A stretch of DNA of 56,677 bases, taken from the NCBI GenBank assembly GCA_032718475.1, contig JAUCBJ010002274.1:1-56677 (forward strand), read 5' to 3'. The position numbers and the translations under genes were made by a program. Positions 8,010-16,979 of this stretch are shown piece by piece (position 1 is the stretch's first letter; every line of letters begins with the position of its first letter). The notes under the pieces were generated by a model. That model searched no databases and had not been told where the DNA came from. It saw only the letters and a program-made list of their open reading frames with translations. Origin of the DNA: Nemertoderma westbladi (lineage: Eukaryota; Xenacoelomorpha; Nemertodermatida; Nemertodermatidae).

Positions 8010-10906
8010 TATGTATAAAGAGGTTGGTGATCAACAACCAGGCAATACTTGGCACCTCGCAAAAATAAGTGGCACTTGCGAACTGCCCAGACAACAGCTA
8101 GTAACTCAGCCTCTGTTGCAGAGTATCGTGATTCTGCAGCTGTGACTGTTCTAGAACCACATGCGAGTAAACGAAATGGTTCCCCTATGTGTGGCTGCTG
8201 CCGTAGGGCATAGCCCAATCCGCGAGACTGAGCAGCATCTGTCTCTAAAACTAATGGTGCCCAATAGGTGAAATTAGCCAAAATCCTCGGTGATGTTAGC
8301 TCCAGGATGATTTTATTAAATGCTTCTTGTTGCGGTGCCTCCCATATGAATGGTGTATCTTTAGAAAGGATTGCATTGATAGGACTGGCTAATGTTGCTA
8401 GATCAGCGGTGAACTTGCTAAACTGTTGAATTAGCCCACAGAACGAGCGTACGTCAGTTTTATTTTGTGGTATGGGGAAGTACTTCAGTGCTTTGACAAG
8501 ATCTGGTGTTATGGTGTAACCATCTGATGTGATGCGGTATCCACACCAGTCAACCTCCTTCTCACCATATATGAACTTATTCCGATTCAGAGTAATGCCA
8601 TACTCCCGACATCGATTAAGAACAGCTTTTACTCGTTGATAATGTTCAGTGGGGCTTTTATCATAAATAATGATGTCTTCTACAATTTTCCGCACGTTAT
8701 CTATTTGATCGAATGCTTCGTCCCCCCTTGCATCATGTTCGTCCCCAGCTGAGATCAACCCCATAGGGTTCCGCAGATATTGATAACGGCCCCATGGGGT
8801 AATGAATGTTGTGAGTGGGACACTGTCCGGGTGTAGTGGTACTTGCCAGTACCCGTGACGTGCATCTAAGGTAGTGAAAAATCTCATCCCGGGACTGATT
8901 TGAGCAACCTCATGAGCAGGTATCTTAGATGGGTGTCCAGGCCGCTGAACTGCTCGATTAAGTTTGGTGAAGTCTACTGTTAGTCTCGGTTCGCTTGAGT
9001 TCTTCTTTGGAACCACTACCATGGAACTGATCCAATCAGTAATTTCGTCTATTGGAACCTTTCTGACAATTCCCTTTTGAACCATTTGATCAAGTTGGGA
9101 CTTTATCTTTGGTGTATCATTAATTGATATTTTGTAGGGGCGGTAAATTGCTTGTGGTATGGCATCATCACTAAGTTTGATCTTCATTGGGGGACCTACC
9201 ATGGTGGGAAGTACATTGTTTTCCTCAAGGTCAGGAAATATATCTATGAACTCTTCAATGAGTTTATTGCGGACGTCATTAGGTAGAGTTCCATTGTACC
9301 CTGATTTAGTAGATTGATGGTTGTCTGTTACAGCACTGTGGAATACCTTGTCTTTTTGGGTGGTTGATAGAGAGAGTGAGTTAATATCATTAAATGTGCT
9401 GTGGGGCCAGTCTTTTGGTATTAAACCTAGTGCCACGCATGCTGATCGACTAAGTAGCGGGGTCCGTGCCTCGGACAGAATGTGAATGTTGGTTTTATAG
9501 GTTCTACCATTATGCACAACAGTGATTGGTGCAACTCCAAGCGATTCTAGAATTCGGCTATCTGGGCCAGTTAATGTTACGTCATCACACTTTAGTTCAA
9601 CACCTCCAAGGTCATCAATAAGCATAGCAAAGTCACTGTATGGCATAATGTCAGCAAATGCCCCAGGGTCACAGAGCCAAGCAATATCAGCATGTCGTGA
9701 CTTAATCTGTGTTCGAAGCACGAGATCTGTGCGTTTCTTATCAACAGCATTGATGGTTATTGTATTAACATCCCCAATTATGCCGTCATACTCATCCATA
9801 TCAACCTCAACTTGATTAACGGACTTGCACATCCGCTTGTAATGGCCGACTTTTTTGCATCCACTGCAGATAATGTCTTTCGCTGGGCATTTTCCCTTTG
9901 TGTAGGAATGTTCAGCGGGAAATCCGCAACGCCCATACACATTATTGCTGCCACTCCGGTTATGTGCATTGGAGCTATTGGATTGTGTTGGTGGTTGAGC
10001 ATTGGTAGCTCCTCTGCTGGTACCTGTACGCTTGTTGACTTTATAATTAGAAATCGCGTTAACATTGTCAGTGGCGTCATTATCCACTTGATCAACAACA
10101 ACCACTGTAGTGGAATTTGATTGGGTTGATGCCAGCTGTTTGTCAGTCTTTTCTCCTGATTCTAATGTACGACAAAGGTGAATGACTAAATTCAAGGTGA
10201 GATCCTCTATTGGAGTTTCAAGAAGTCGTTGCCGTGTCTTAGATGCGTGTATACCTGAAACTATGGCTGATATTATCCGCTCTTCTCGATATTCTGGTGT
10301 ATTTGCTTTCCAACTGCATGCTCTGTCTAATATTCTGAGCTCCATGTAGAACTCGTCGAATGATTCGCCACTACTTTGCGTTCGTGTTCTGAAGTCGCTT
10401 CGATCGATTAAAATGTGTCGCCTTCCTCGAGCGTGAGTACGCATTAGTAATATAATCTGTTCGACATCGTCGTCCATTGTGATTCCGAGTATTTCTTCTT
10501 CCCATAATTGAATCCATTCCTCATTAACTGCCGATCTCAAAACTGACCGACGTTCCGACCGATTGCGTTCGCTGAGTTTTGTTCCGGACATATAATCGTT
10601 CCAACGCATTCCCCATGCATCGAATTGCCTCAAGGACAAACCCTCGGGCGATTGGAGCTTAGGAATCTCCATGTTTAATGGTTTAGTATTAGATGGTGGT
10701 CGGGTTGCACCATGCAGGATGCTGTCGATCCTACGATCGGATTCCTCTTTAATCATCGCTAAACGCAGTTCCGACTCTCTCCTCTGAAGTTCAAACTGGG
10801 AGTTGAAATACATCGTCAATGCGGCAAGATTCGGATCCGTCGTTTGAGCGGCAGCTTGCTCTCTCAGTGCGGCTAATTCTGCTTCTAATTCCGCCTTTGT
10901 AGGCAT
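8006..10906 (-). CDS. Gypsy Gag-protease-RT-RNase H polyprotein, frame broken in RNase H
   Basis: 966 codons from ATG at 10906. Gag has an N-terminal helical Glu/Ala/Arg-rich segment, then paired zinc-knuckle-like motifs at about residues 325-360 (CPAKDIICSGC, then GHYKRMC). A protease site follows, WLCDPGAFADIM (about 406-418; Asp-Pro-Gly-Ala instead of the more usual Asp-Thr/Ser-Gly). RT has RLTVDFTKLNR (about 640), the motif-A Asp in LDARHGYWQVPL, and motif C as IVEDIIIYD (about 741-749). There the first Asp of the usual x-x-D-D pair is Glu (codon 8678-8680). RNase H begins near 881 (LETDAAQSRG). The frame ends at 8006 before RNase H is complete; the rest continues in the frame of 6447-8009. 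Gag and Pol are fused in one ORF, as in several Mag-type elements. Confidence 0.92.
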   Translation of the reverse strand: MPTKAELEAELAALREQAAAQTTDPNLAALTMYFNSQFELQRRESELRLAMIKEESDRRIDSILHGATRPPSNTKPLNMEIPKLQSPEGLSLRQFDAWGMRWNDYMSGTKLSERNRSERRSVLRSAVNEEWIQLWEEEILGITMDDDVEQIILLMRTHARGRRHILIDRSDFRTRTQSSGESFDEFYMELRILDRACSWKANTPEYREERIISAIVSGIHASKTRQRLLETPIEDLTLNLVIHLCRTLESGEKTDKQLASTQSNSTTVVVVDQVDNDATDNVNAISNYKVNKRTGTSRGATNAQPPTQSNSSNAHNRSGSNNVYGRCGFPAEHSYTKGKCPAKDIICSGCKKVGHYKRMCKSVNQVEVDMDEYDGIIGDVNTITINAVDKKRTDLVLRTQIKSRHADIAWLCDPGAFADIMPYSDFAMLIDDLGGVELKCDDVTLTGPDSRILESLGVAPITVVHNGRTYKTNIHILSEARTPLLSRSACVALGLIPKDWPHSTFNDINSLSLSTTQKDKVFHSAVTDNHQSTKSGYNGTLPNDVRNKLIEEFIDIFPDLEENNVLPTMVGPPMKIKLSDDAIPQAIYRPYKISINDTPKIKSQLDQMVQKGIVRKVPIDEITDWISSMVVVPKKNSSEPRLTVDFTKLNRAVQRPGHPSKIPAHEVAQISPGMRFFTTLDARHGYWQVPLHPDSVPLTTFITPWGRYQYLRNPMGLISAGDEHDARGDEAFDQIDNVRKIVEDIIIYDKSPTEHYQRVKAVLNRCREYGITLNRNKFIYGEKEVDWCGYRITSDGYTITPDLVKALKYFPIPQNKTDVRSFCGLIQQFSKFTADLATLASPINAILSKDTPFIWEAPQQEAFNKIILELTSPRILANFTYWAPLVLETDAAQSRGLGYALRQQPHIGEPFRLLACGSRTVTAAESRYSATEAELLAVVWAVRKCHLFLRGAKYCLVVDHQPLYTY

Positions 10907-10943
10907 AGCAACACTTGGTTGTTATTCTTGCATAGAGTTCAAT

Positions 10944-10961
10944 CGACTACTCGCAGCGCCA
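10944..10961 (-). promoter_or_regulatory. Candidate primer-binding site of the Gypsy element
   Basis: Directly after the 5' LTR in element orientation the minus strand reads TGGCGCTGCGAGTAGTCG. It begins with TGG, as expected for pairing with a tRNA 3' CCA end. I cannot assign the tRNA from memory. Confidence 0.65.
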
Positions 10962-11161
10962 TGTTGTATTAAGTATGATCTGAACTGTAATACCCATATC
11001 GTATAATGAGAACAGTAATGTTATAAAACAAATATAGCAGTGCTGCCAGTTACAGCTGTACAGCAGTACAGCAGTCCAATAACAAACATATTATGGTATA
11101 GCACAGTAGCAGTACAGGATTCTATCTGATAAGATAAACAGACATTGCAAATATTACACCA
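10962..11161 (-). repeat. Gypsy 5' LTR
   Basis: 200 bp, identical by eye to the 3' LTR at 6144-6343, which indicates a recent insertion. It is followed by the TSD GTATT and then by the resumed satellite. Confidence 0.95.
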
Positions 11162-12924
11162 GTATTGTGGGGTACTGATTGTGGGATACTGATTGTGGGA
11201 TTGTGGGGTACTAATTGTGGGATACTGATTGTGCGGTTGTGGGATACTGATTGTGGGATTGTGGGGTACTGATTGTGGGATACTGATTGTGGGATTGTGG
11301 GGTACTGATTGTGGGATACTGATTGTGGGGTACTGATTGTGGGATACTGATTGTGCGGTTGTGGGATACTGTTTGTGGGATTGTAGGGTACTGATTGTGG
11401 GATTGTGGGGTACTGATTGTGGGATTGTTGGATACTGATTGTGGGATTGTGGGATACTGATTGTGGGGTACTGATTGTGGGATTGTTGGTTACTGATTGT
11501 GGGATTGTGGGGTACTGATTGTGGGATTGTGGGATACTGATTGTGGGATACATACTGATTGTGGGATTGTGGGGTACTGATTGTGGGATTGTTGGATACT
11601 GATTTTGGGATACTGATTGTGGGATTGTGGGGTACTGATTGTGGGATACTGATTGTGGGATACTGTTTGTGCGGTTGTGGGATACTGATTGTGGGATTGT
11701 GGGGTACTGATTGTGGGATTGTGGGGTGCTGATTGTGGGATTGTTGGATACTGATTGTGGGATTGTAGGATACTGATTGTGGGATTGTGGGGTACAGATT
11801 GTGGGATTGTGGGGTACTGATTGTGGGATTGTGGGATACTGATTGTGGGATTGTGGGATAGTGATTGTGGGATCGTGGGGTACTGATTGTGGGATTGTTG
11901 GATACTGATTGTGGGATTGTGGGGTACTGATTGTGGGATACTGATTGTGGGATTGTGGGGTACTGATTGTGGAATACTGATTGTGGGATTGTGGGGTACT
12001 TATTGTGGGATACTGATTGTGGGATTGTGGGGTACTGATTGTGGGATTGTGGGGTACTGATTGTGGGATTGTGGGATACTGATTGTGCTGTTGTGGGATA
12101 CTGATTGTGGGATTGTGGGGTACTGATTGTGGGATACTGATTGTGGGATTGTGGGGTACTGATTGTGGGATACTGATTGTGGGATTGTGGGGTACTGATT
12201 GTGGGATTGTGGGGTACTCATTGTGGGATTGTTGGATACTGATTGTGGTATTGTGGGATACTGATTGTGAGATTGTGGGGTACTGATTGTGGGATACTGA
12301 TTGTTGGGTACTGATTGTGGGATACTGATTGTGGTATTGTAGGGTACTGATTGTGCGATACTGATTGTGGGATACTGATTGTGGGATACTGATTGTGGGA
12401 TTGTGGGATACTGATTGTGGGATTGTGGGGTATCGATTGTGGGATACTGATTGTGGGATTGTGGGGTACTGATTGTGGGGTTGTGGGGTACTGATTGTGG
12501 GATACTGATTGTGGGATACTGATTGTGGGATACTGATTGTGGGATTGTGGGATACTGATTGTGGGATTGTGGGGTATCGATTGTGGGATACTGATTATTG
12601 GATTGTGGGGTACTGATTGTGGGGTTGTGGGGTAGTGATTGTGGGGTACTGATTGTGGGATACTGATTGTGGGATTGTAGGGTACTGATTGTGGGATTGT
12701 GGGGTACTGATTGTGGGATTGTGGGGTACTGATTGTGGGATACTGATTGTGGGATTGTGGGGTAGTGATTGTGGGGTACTGATTGTGGGATACTGATTGT
12801 GGGATTGTAGGGTACTGATTGTGGGATTGTGGGGTACTGATTGTGGGATTGTGGGGTACTGATTGTGGGATTGTGGGATACTGATTGTGGGATTGTGGGG
12901 TACTGATTGTGGGGTTGTGGGGGG
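11162..12924 (+). repeat. 22/14-bp satellite array, right part
   Basis: This continues the array at 4238-6143 in the same orientation and with the same 14-mer and 22-mer units. It shares the GTATT at the Gypsy insertion point and ends at a gggggg-actttagac junction near 12924. Long frames on both strands are repeat artefacts. Confidence 0.95.
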
Positions 12925-13340
12925 ACTTTAGACACAAATAAAAATTCACCCTCGTCACAGGAATAATCGCCGCAAATAACAGCTGATTACTCCGAAAAAT
13001 GAAACTGTTACATTTTCTATTGACTTTCTTTTAGTGTTTTGGTTTTGCACTACATGCCAATATAACCTTCTCCATTACCTTAATTTATATTTTAACATAG
13101 ATGTTAATAAGTGACAGTGACTGGCAGTGACAGTGACAGTTGTGGAATTATTTTATTTAGGTAGCTAATTTGTACATTGGTTTGCGTAAAAAATTTAAAA
13201 ATTACGATATATATTGCCTTATTTCTATGAGTTCTTTAAAAAACTATACATTTGTGATATCTAACATAATTTGAGAGAAATACATCGGATGGTTCAGTAG
13301 CTTAGTAGGTTAGTCCGTAGTCATTAATATACTATATATT
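12925..13340. other. AT-rich DNA with a small GTGACA cluster
   Basis: Non-coding. At about 13112-13140 there is a short run of the hexamer GTGACA/GTGACT (gtgacagtgactggcagtgac). It is the same motif that forms the 1.3-kb array at 41205 and the edge of the satellite at 4230. Confidence 0.6.
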
Positions 13341-13679
13341 GTGACCATAGAGCCAGAAAAAAACATGACACCAATTTTCAAAAAAAATTTTCACCAAATT
13401 TACTCAAGATGGCGTTCTATATCTTATGTTAAAATCCTAGACTTGTATGTCAGTCCGTTTAGGAGATATGGAAAACCAGAACAACCCTCACAACATAAAA
13501 GTTGAAAACCGTTAGAGGTAAAACAACACACACAGACTATAGTTAATGTTAAATTTCAGTATTTTTACTATTTCCGTACATTTCTGAATGGAATGGATAT
13601 TCAATAACATCAACATAATTATATAGCATTGGAAGTTTCCATGGACAGTTATATAATATATTTTGTCAGTTTTAAGGTT

Positions 13680-14730
13680 TGACAGATTCTTTACATGTAT
13701 GTTTGTCTGTCTGTATGCATACCCTTATCTTATTTTGTCTATGAAATAATAAAGAAATTTCAATACCTAGTCAAAATATTTGCTACCGGGGGATTTCTTG
13801 GTCGGTAATCTTTTTATGGTGTCAGTTTTAATGTTTGTTAGAATCTACACGGTCAGTATGTTTGTATGTCATTCTGTTTGTCTGTCTGTATGTATTTATG
13901 TATGTCCGACTTACAGACATACATATAAACATACAGTAAAGATGATGTTAAACGTAAAAACTGATATCGGAAATGTCTTCGCCGACATATAAAACCCCCA
14001 TAGCCATATTTTGGATAGGGTTAAATACTATTCTTAATTTTTTGACGGACATACATACAGACAAACAGACTGACTGACTTACAGACATACATAGAGACAG
14101 ACCGTCAAGATTTTGTAAACATAAAAAACTGACATCGAAAATGGATTCACCGACCTGGAAAACCCCCCAGAGCCATATTTTTGTAAAGTTAGATTATTTT
14201 TTCAATTTTTTAACTGACATACATACAGATAAATAGTCTGACAGACAGACATACAGACATACATGGAAACATACAGTTAAGATGATGTTAAACGTAAAAA
14301 CTGATATCGGAAATGAGTTTGCCGACCTAGAAAACCCCCATAACCATATTTTAGTAAGGTTAAATGATTTTCTTAATTTTTTGACGGACATACATACAGA
14401 CAAACAGACTGACATACAGACATACATAGAGACAGACAGTCAAGATATCGTAAACATGAAAATGGATTCACCGACCAGGAAAACCCCCCAGAGCCATATT
14501 TTTGTAAAGTTAAATTATTTTTTCAATTTTTTCACTCACATACATACAGACAAATAGACAGACATACATAGAAAAAGACAATTAAGATGCTCTCAAACGT
14601 AAAAAATGATATCGGAAATGAGTTCGCCAACCTAGAAAACCCCCATAGCCATATTTTGGTGAGGTTATATGATTTTCTTTATTTTTTGACTGACAAACAG
14701 ACAGAAAAACAGACAGACAGACATTTTCTG
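13680..14730. repeat. Tandem ~150-170 bp repeats, ABABA order, with inverted left copy
   Basis: The marker CCATATTTT occurs at about 14003, 14172, 14342, 14493 and 14647. Successive copies alternate between type A (gatgatgttaaacgt, aaacccccatagcc) and type B (tcaagattttgtaaac, aaaccccccagagcc). Each copy ends in gacatacatacagac-rich sequence. At 13680-13905 a copy runs in reverse complement (tgtttgtctgtctgtatg), so the array is palindromic around 13907. A lone related monomer lies at 51235-51370. Confidence 0.75.
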
Positions 14731-14970
14731 TAAGTACTGTAACCTTAGAAGTTATTTTTTAGGATTCTAAGTTAAATTTCGATCTTAAATCAATAAAAAA
14801 ATGAAATTTAAATTTTTTTTTGTTTTCTATGATTTTTTCATATTATTTGAAATTTCTGGAAAATGAGATTATTTGAAATTGACCCCTTTCTATGTGTTGG
14901 GTCACATGTGTTGTTTTGTTTATGGAATATAACGAAAAAAAACAGTTTTCTTAATTAACAAAAGCCACTA

Positions 14971-15557
14971 TACTGCCGTCCTAAGGCAGACCCATGTAAC
15001 TTGAATTTTGACGAAAATGAGATATTGGTATCATTTTAAAGTTTACGGCGAGCTCTATCTGGTGGTAGAACTTAATAGAGTGCATCTAAACTCTAAAGGG
15101 TATAAAAAGGGGGTAGAATGTAACTACATTACTGTATATCAATTTGTTAAGGCATGCCAAGGCAGAACCATGTAACCCTAATGTGATAATGACACTCCAT
15201 GTAACTATAAGCGTACACCATGTATCTCATCATGCGAGTTACATTGTCTTGGCTTAGGAACAGCTGTTGAAATTTATATAATTTACATGATGTAATAATA
15301 TAAGTAAACTGGTTAGAATTTGTAAGGTAAATCCGTGTAACTCGAAAATCAAAATAAAATACATTTTATAAATAGCTAGCTTAAGTTTGGAGCTCTAAGA
15401 CTTTCTAGGTATTTAAATAAACTATTTGACTGAACTTTAGTGTTGAAAATCTTCACACAGACATTCACATGTTTTCGTGCTAATTCGTTAACTTTAGGTT
15501 GATTTTTCTCAAAACTCGATGTTTGGAGTTACATGGTTTTGCCTTAGGAGGGCAGAA
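14971..15557. mobile_element. MITE, 587 bp, TA target duplication
   Basis: Inverted ends: left tactgccgtcctaaggcaga (14971) followed by cccatgtaac; right, in complement, ttctgccctcctaaggcaaa followed by accatgtaac (15557). The match is about 27 of 31 bp. TA flanks both sides (14969-14970 and 15558-15559). Several internal copies of aaggcagaaccatgtaac-like sequence occur. There is no coding capacity, so it is non-autonomous; the superfamily is unassigned and TA would fit Tc1/mariner-type. Confidence 0.6.
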
Positions 15558-15709
15558 TAATAAAAAGTATCACTCTATCTTCCCAGACCTCTGTCGAAAA
15601 AATTTGGAGACGGGATCCATATAGAGGGAAATGAGAAGGTTTTTTGCATTTTTCTCGAAACCAAATTTTTTGTGAGTTTTGTTCTGGCTCTTTGGTCACG
15701 ATATATTAG

Positions 15710-16010
15710 ATCACGAATTCAAATCTTCCTCGGTGAAATTTGTATTTTTGTAACAATTTATTTCAAATTCGAATATACCGCCTATCTATATTAGATTAGT
15801 TGAACCAATACCTATTTACTGAACCATACTTACATAACTGATTAGCTGGACCAATGGTATGTGCTAAATAATTTATTGGACCAATACGGGTTCTTAGAAT
15901 CTCATAGAACGAATAGAAGGATTAGAATGCGTTCGAATTCCATTCCACACCCCAATTTTCTATAAAAGGTGCAGTTTGTCCTTTGGTTATCATCTTAGCA
16001 AAACTTCTTA
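15710..16010. other. Non-coding AT-rich stretch with a TATA-like box
   Basis: Three ggaccaat/gaaccaat motifs occur at about 15803, 15850 and 15880, followed by TATAAAAG at 15961. This looks promoter-like (CCAAT motifs upstream of a TATA box), but no downstream gene is seen, only the 436-bp tandem unit. It could be the edge of an undetected element. Confidence 0.35.
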
Positions 16011-16446
16011 TTAGTTGTAAAACTTTGTTAAAACTTATTAGTTATTTGTAAATGCTTAGTTTTGTATCTGATTTACGTTAAAATATACTAAAAAACTCTA
16101 GCTGTGTAGTTTTGACGTATCTATCTTGACGCGACAGCCATACATTAGAGAATGGCTGCCTAAACCTTTTAGGCAACAGCAACGCAGTGGGGAGGAATGT
16201 CTGCAAACGCATAAGGGACCCACACCAATCGCCCACGCACACATTTGAACATGATTCGTCAGCCTGAGAGAACTGCCCATGCAAGAGGTAAGACTTCGTT
16301 CGACGCTTTTGCCCGCTTAAGACCGTAGATCAGGGGAATATGTGAGGACGTCCTGGGACGCCATAAAATTTAGGAGCAAATATCTTGGATCCAGACAGAA
16401 ACCCCACAGTTGACCTGCATGACTTACAGGTGCGAGGTGGTGCTAG
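16011..16446. repeat. 436-bp tandem unit, first (intact) copy
   Basis: Part X (16011-16154) begins ttagttgtaaaactttg and ends acattagagaatg. Part I (16155-16446) begins gctgcctaaacc and ends ggtgctag. The second copy starts at 16447 with the same sequence. It is now spread over 16447-16485, 19685-19790 and 35655-35955, because a MITE and a 15.9-kb LTR element inserted into it. The open frame on the minus strand (16078-16284) recurs in the second copy but is frame-broken there, with no recognised domain. Confidence 0.8.
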
Positions 16447-16485
16447 TTAGTTGTAAAACTTTGTTAAAACTTATTAGTTATTTGT
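16447..16485. repeat. 436-bp tandem unit, second copy, fragment 1
   Basis: Start of the second X part (ttagttgtaaaactttg...ttatttgt), interrupted by the MITE that begins at 16486. It continues at 19685. Confidence 0.8.
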
Positions 16486-16735
16486 GGGGCGAGCCACGAA
16501 GTTGGCGGAGCCTTAGCGAATTGACACTGTTAGGGGGGGGGGTCAATTTATGCAAATAGTTGTCGTCGTCGTTGTCGTCGTCGTCGTCGTTGTCGTCGTC
16601 GTCGTCGTTACGATTTTGACATGCTAATAACTTTGTCGGATTTAAAGCTGCCAAGTTGAAAATTTGTAGGTATCAATATGAGCAAAAGTTGAGATTTTTG
16701 AGAGACTTTCAGACACCATCAGTGCAATGGTCTCC

Positions 16736-16895
16736 CGCTAGAGGGCCACATGTCTAAACATTAAATGCCCTCCCATTTCTTTGCTTTTAATCCGTTTAAG
16801 CTGAAACTTGGCAGATATGTATTAGACCATTAGCTGTGACTTTCAAAGGAGGCGAATCCATCTGCAGTTCTCCAGTCTGCCGCTAGAGGGCCAAC
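16736..16895 (+). promoter_or_regulatory. Two CTCF-core-like motifs inside the MITE
   Basis: CCGCTAGAGGGCCA occurs at about 16737 and again at about 16880, same orientation, about 143 bp apart. Both fit the vertebrate/insect CTCF core pattern CC(A/G)(C/G)(C/T)AG(A/G)(G/T)GGC. A third, weaker copy (CCGCTAGAGGGA) is at about 51808. Binding is not shown; this is motif resemblance only. Confidence 0.3.
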
Positions 16896-16979
16896 GTGAC
16901 TATTTGCATAAATTGACCTACCCCCTAACAGTGTCTACTACTACTACTAGGATCGGCATGCTGCATTGCAGCTGCATTT

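Larger units (their letters stand above)
6144..11161 (-). mobile_element. Ty3/Gypsy LTR retrotransposon (Mag / K02A2.6-like), complete in structure
   Basis: Two 200-bp LTRs (6144-6343 and 10962-11161) appear identical by eye. They begin TG and end CA in either orientation and are flanked by the 5-bp TSD GTATT (6139-6143 and 11162-11166). The host satellite continues on both sides. Inside, in minus orientation, are a candidate primer-binding site, a gag-pro-RT-RNase H frame, an integrase frame and a polypurine tract. The pol frame is broken once in RNase H and one catalytic RT residue is changed, so this copy is probably not autonomous despite looking very young. Confidence 0.95.
13342..15706. 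mobile_element. Putative inverted-repeat element with internal tandem repeats
   Basis: The left end tGTGACCatAGAGCCAGAA (about 13345) and the right end TTCTGGCTCTttGGTCACg (about 15689-15706) are imperfect inverted repeats of about 25-45 bp, each bordered by an ATATAT stretch. Between them lie the ~150-170 bp repeat array, a MITE and AT-rich sequence, with no transposase seen. The flanks (about 13295-13330 and 15710-15750) look like two halves of a tRNA-derived sequence, as if the element had landed inside a SINE. The repeat is short and degenerate, so this is a tentative call. Confidence 0.4.

Noticed and set aside
8010-8020. Programmed -1 frameshift between the two Gypsy frames
   Set aside because: The break lies within RNase H, not between Gag and Pol, and no X-XXY-YYZ slippery site is visible; a one-base mutation is simpler.
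5292-12958. Tyr/Pro/Gln-rich ORFs (NQYPTIPQS type) and their complements
   Set aside because: Translations of the 22/14-bp satellite; frame and length vary with the repeat count and there is no start or regulatory context.
13295-13335. A tRNA gene
   Set aside because: An A-box-like sequence is present, but no complete cloverleaf; the B-box-like half lies 2.4 kb away, so at most a split tRNA-derived SINE.
16011-16485. A small LTR element (TRIM) made of X-I-X
   Set aside because: X does not begin TG or end CA, and a second I follows the second X (35655-35955), so tandem duplication explains it better.
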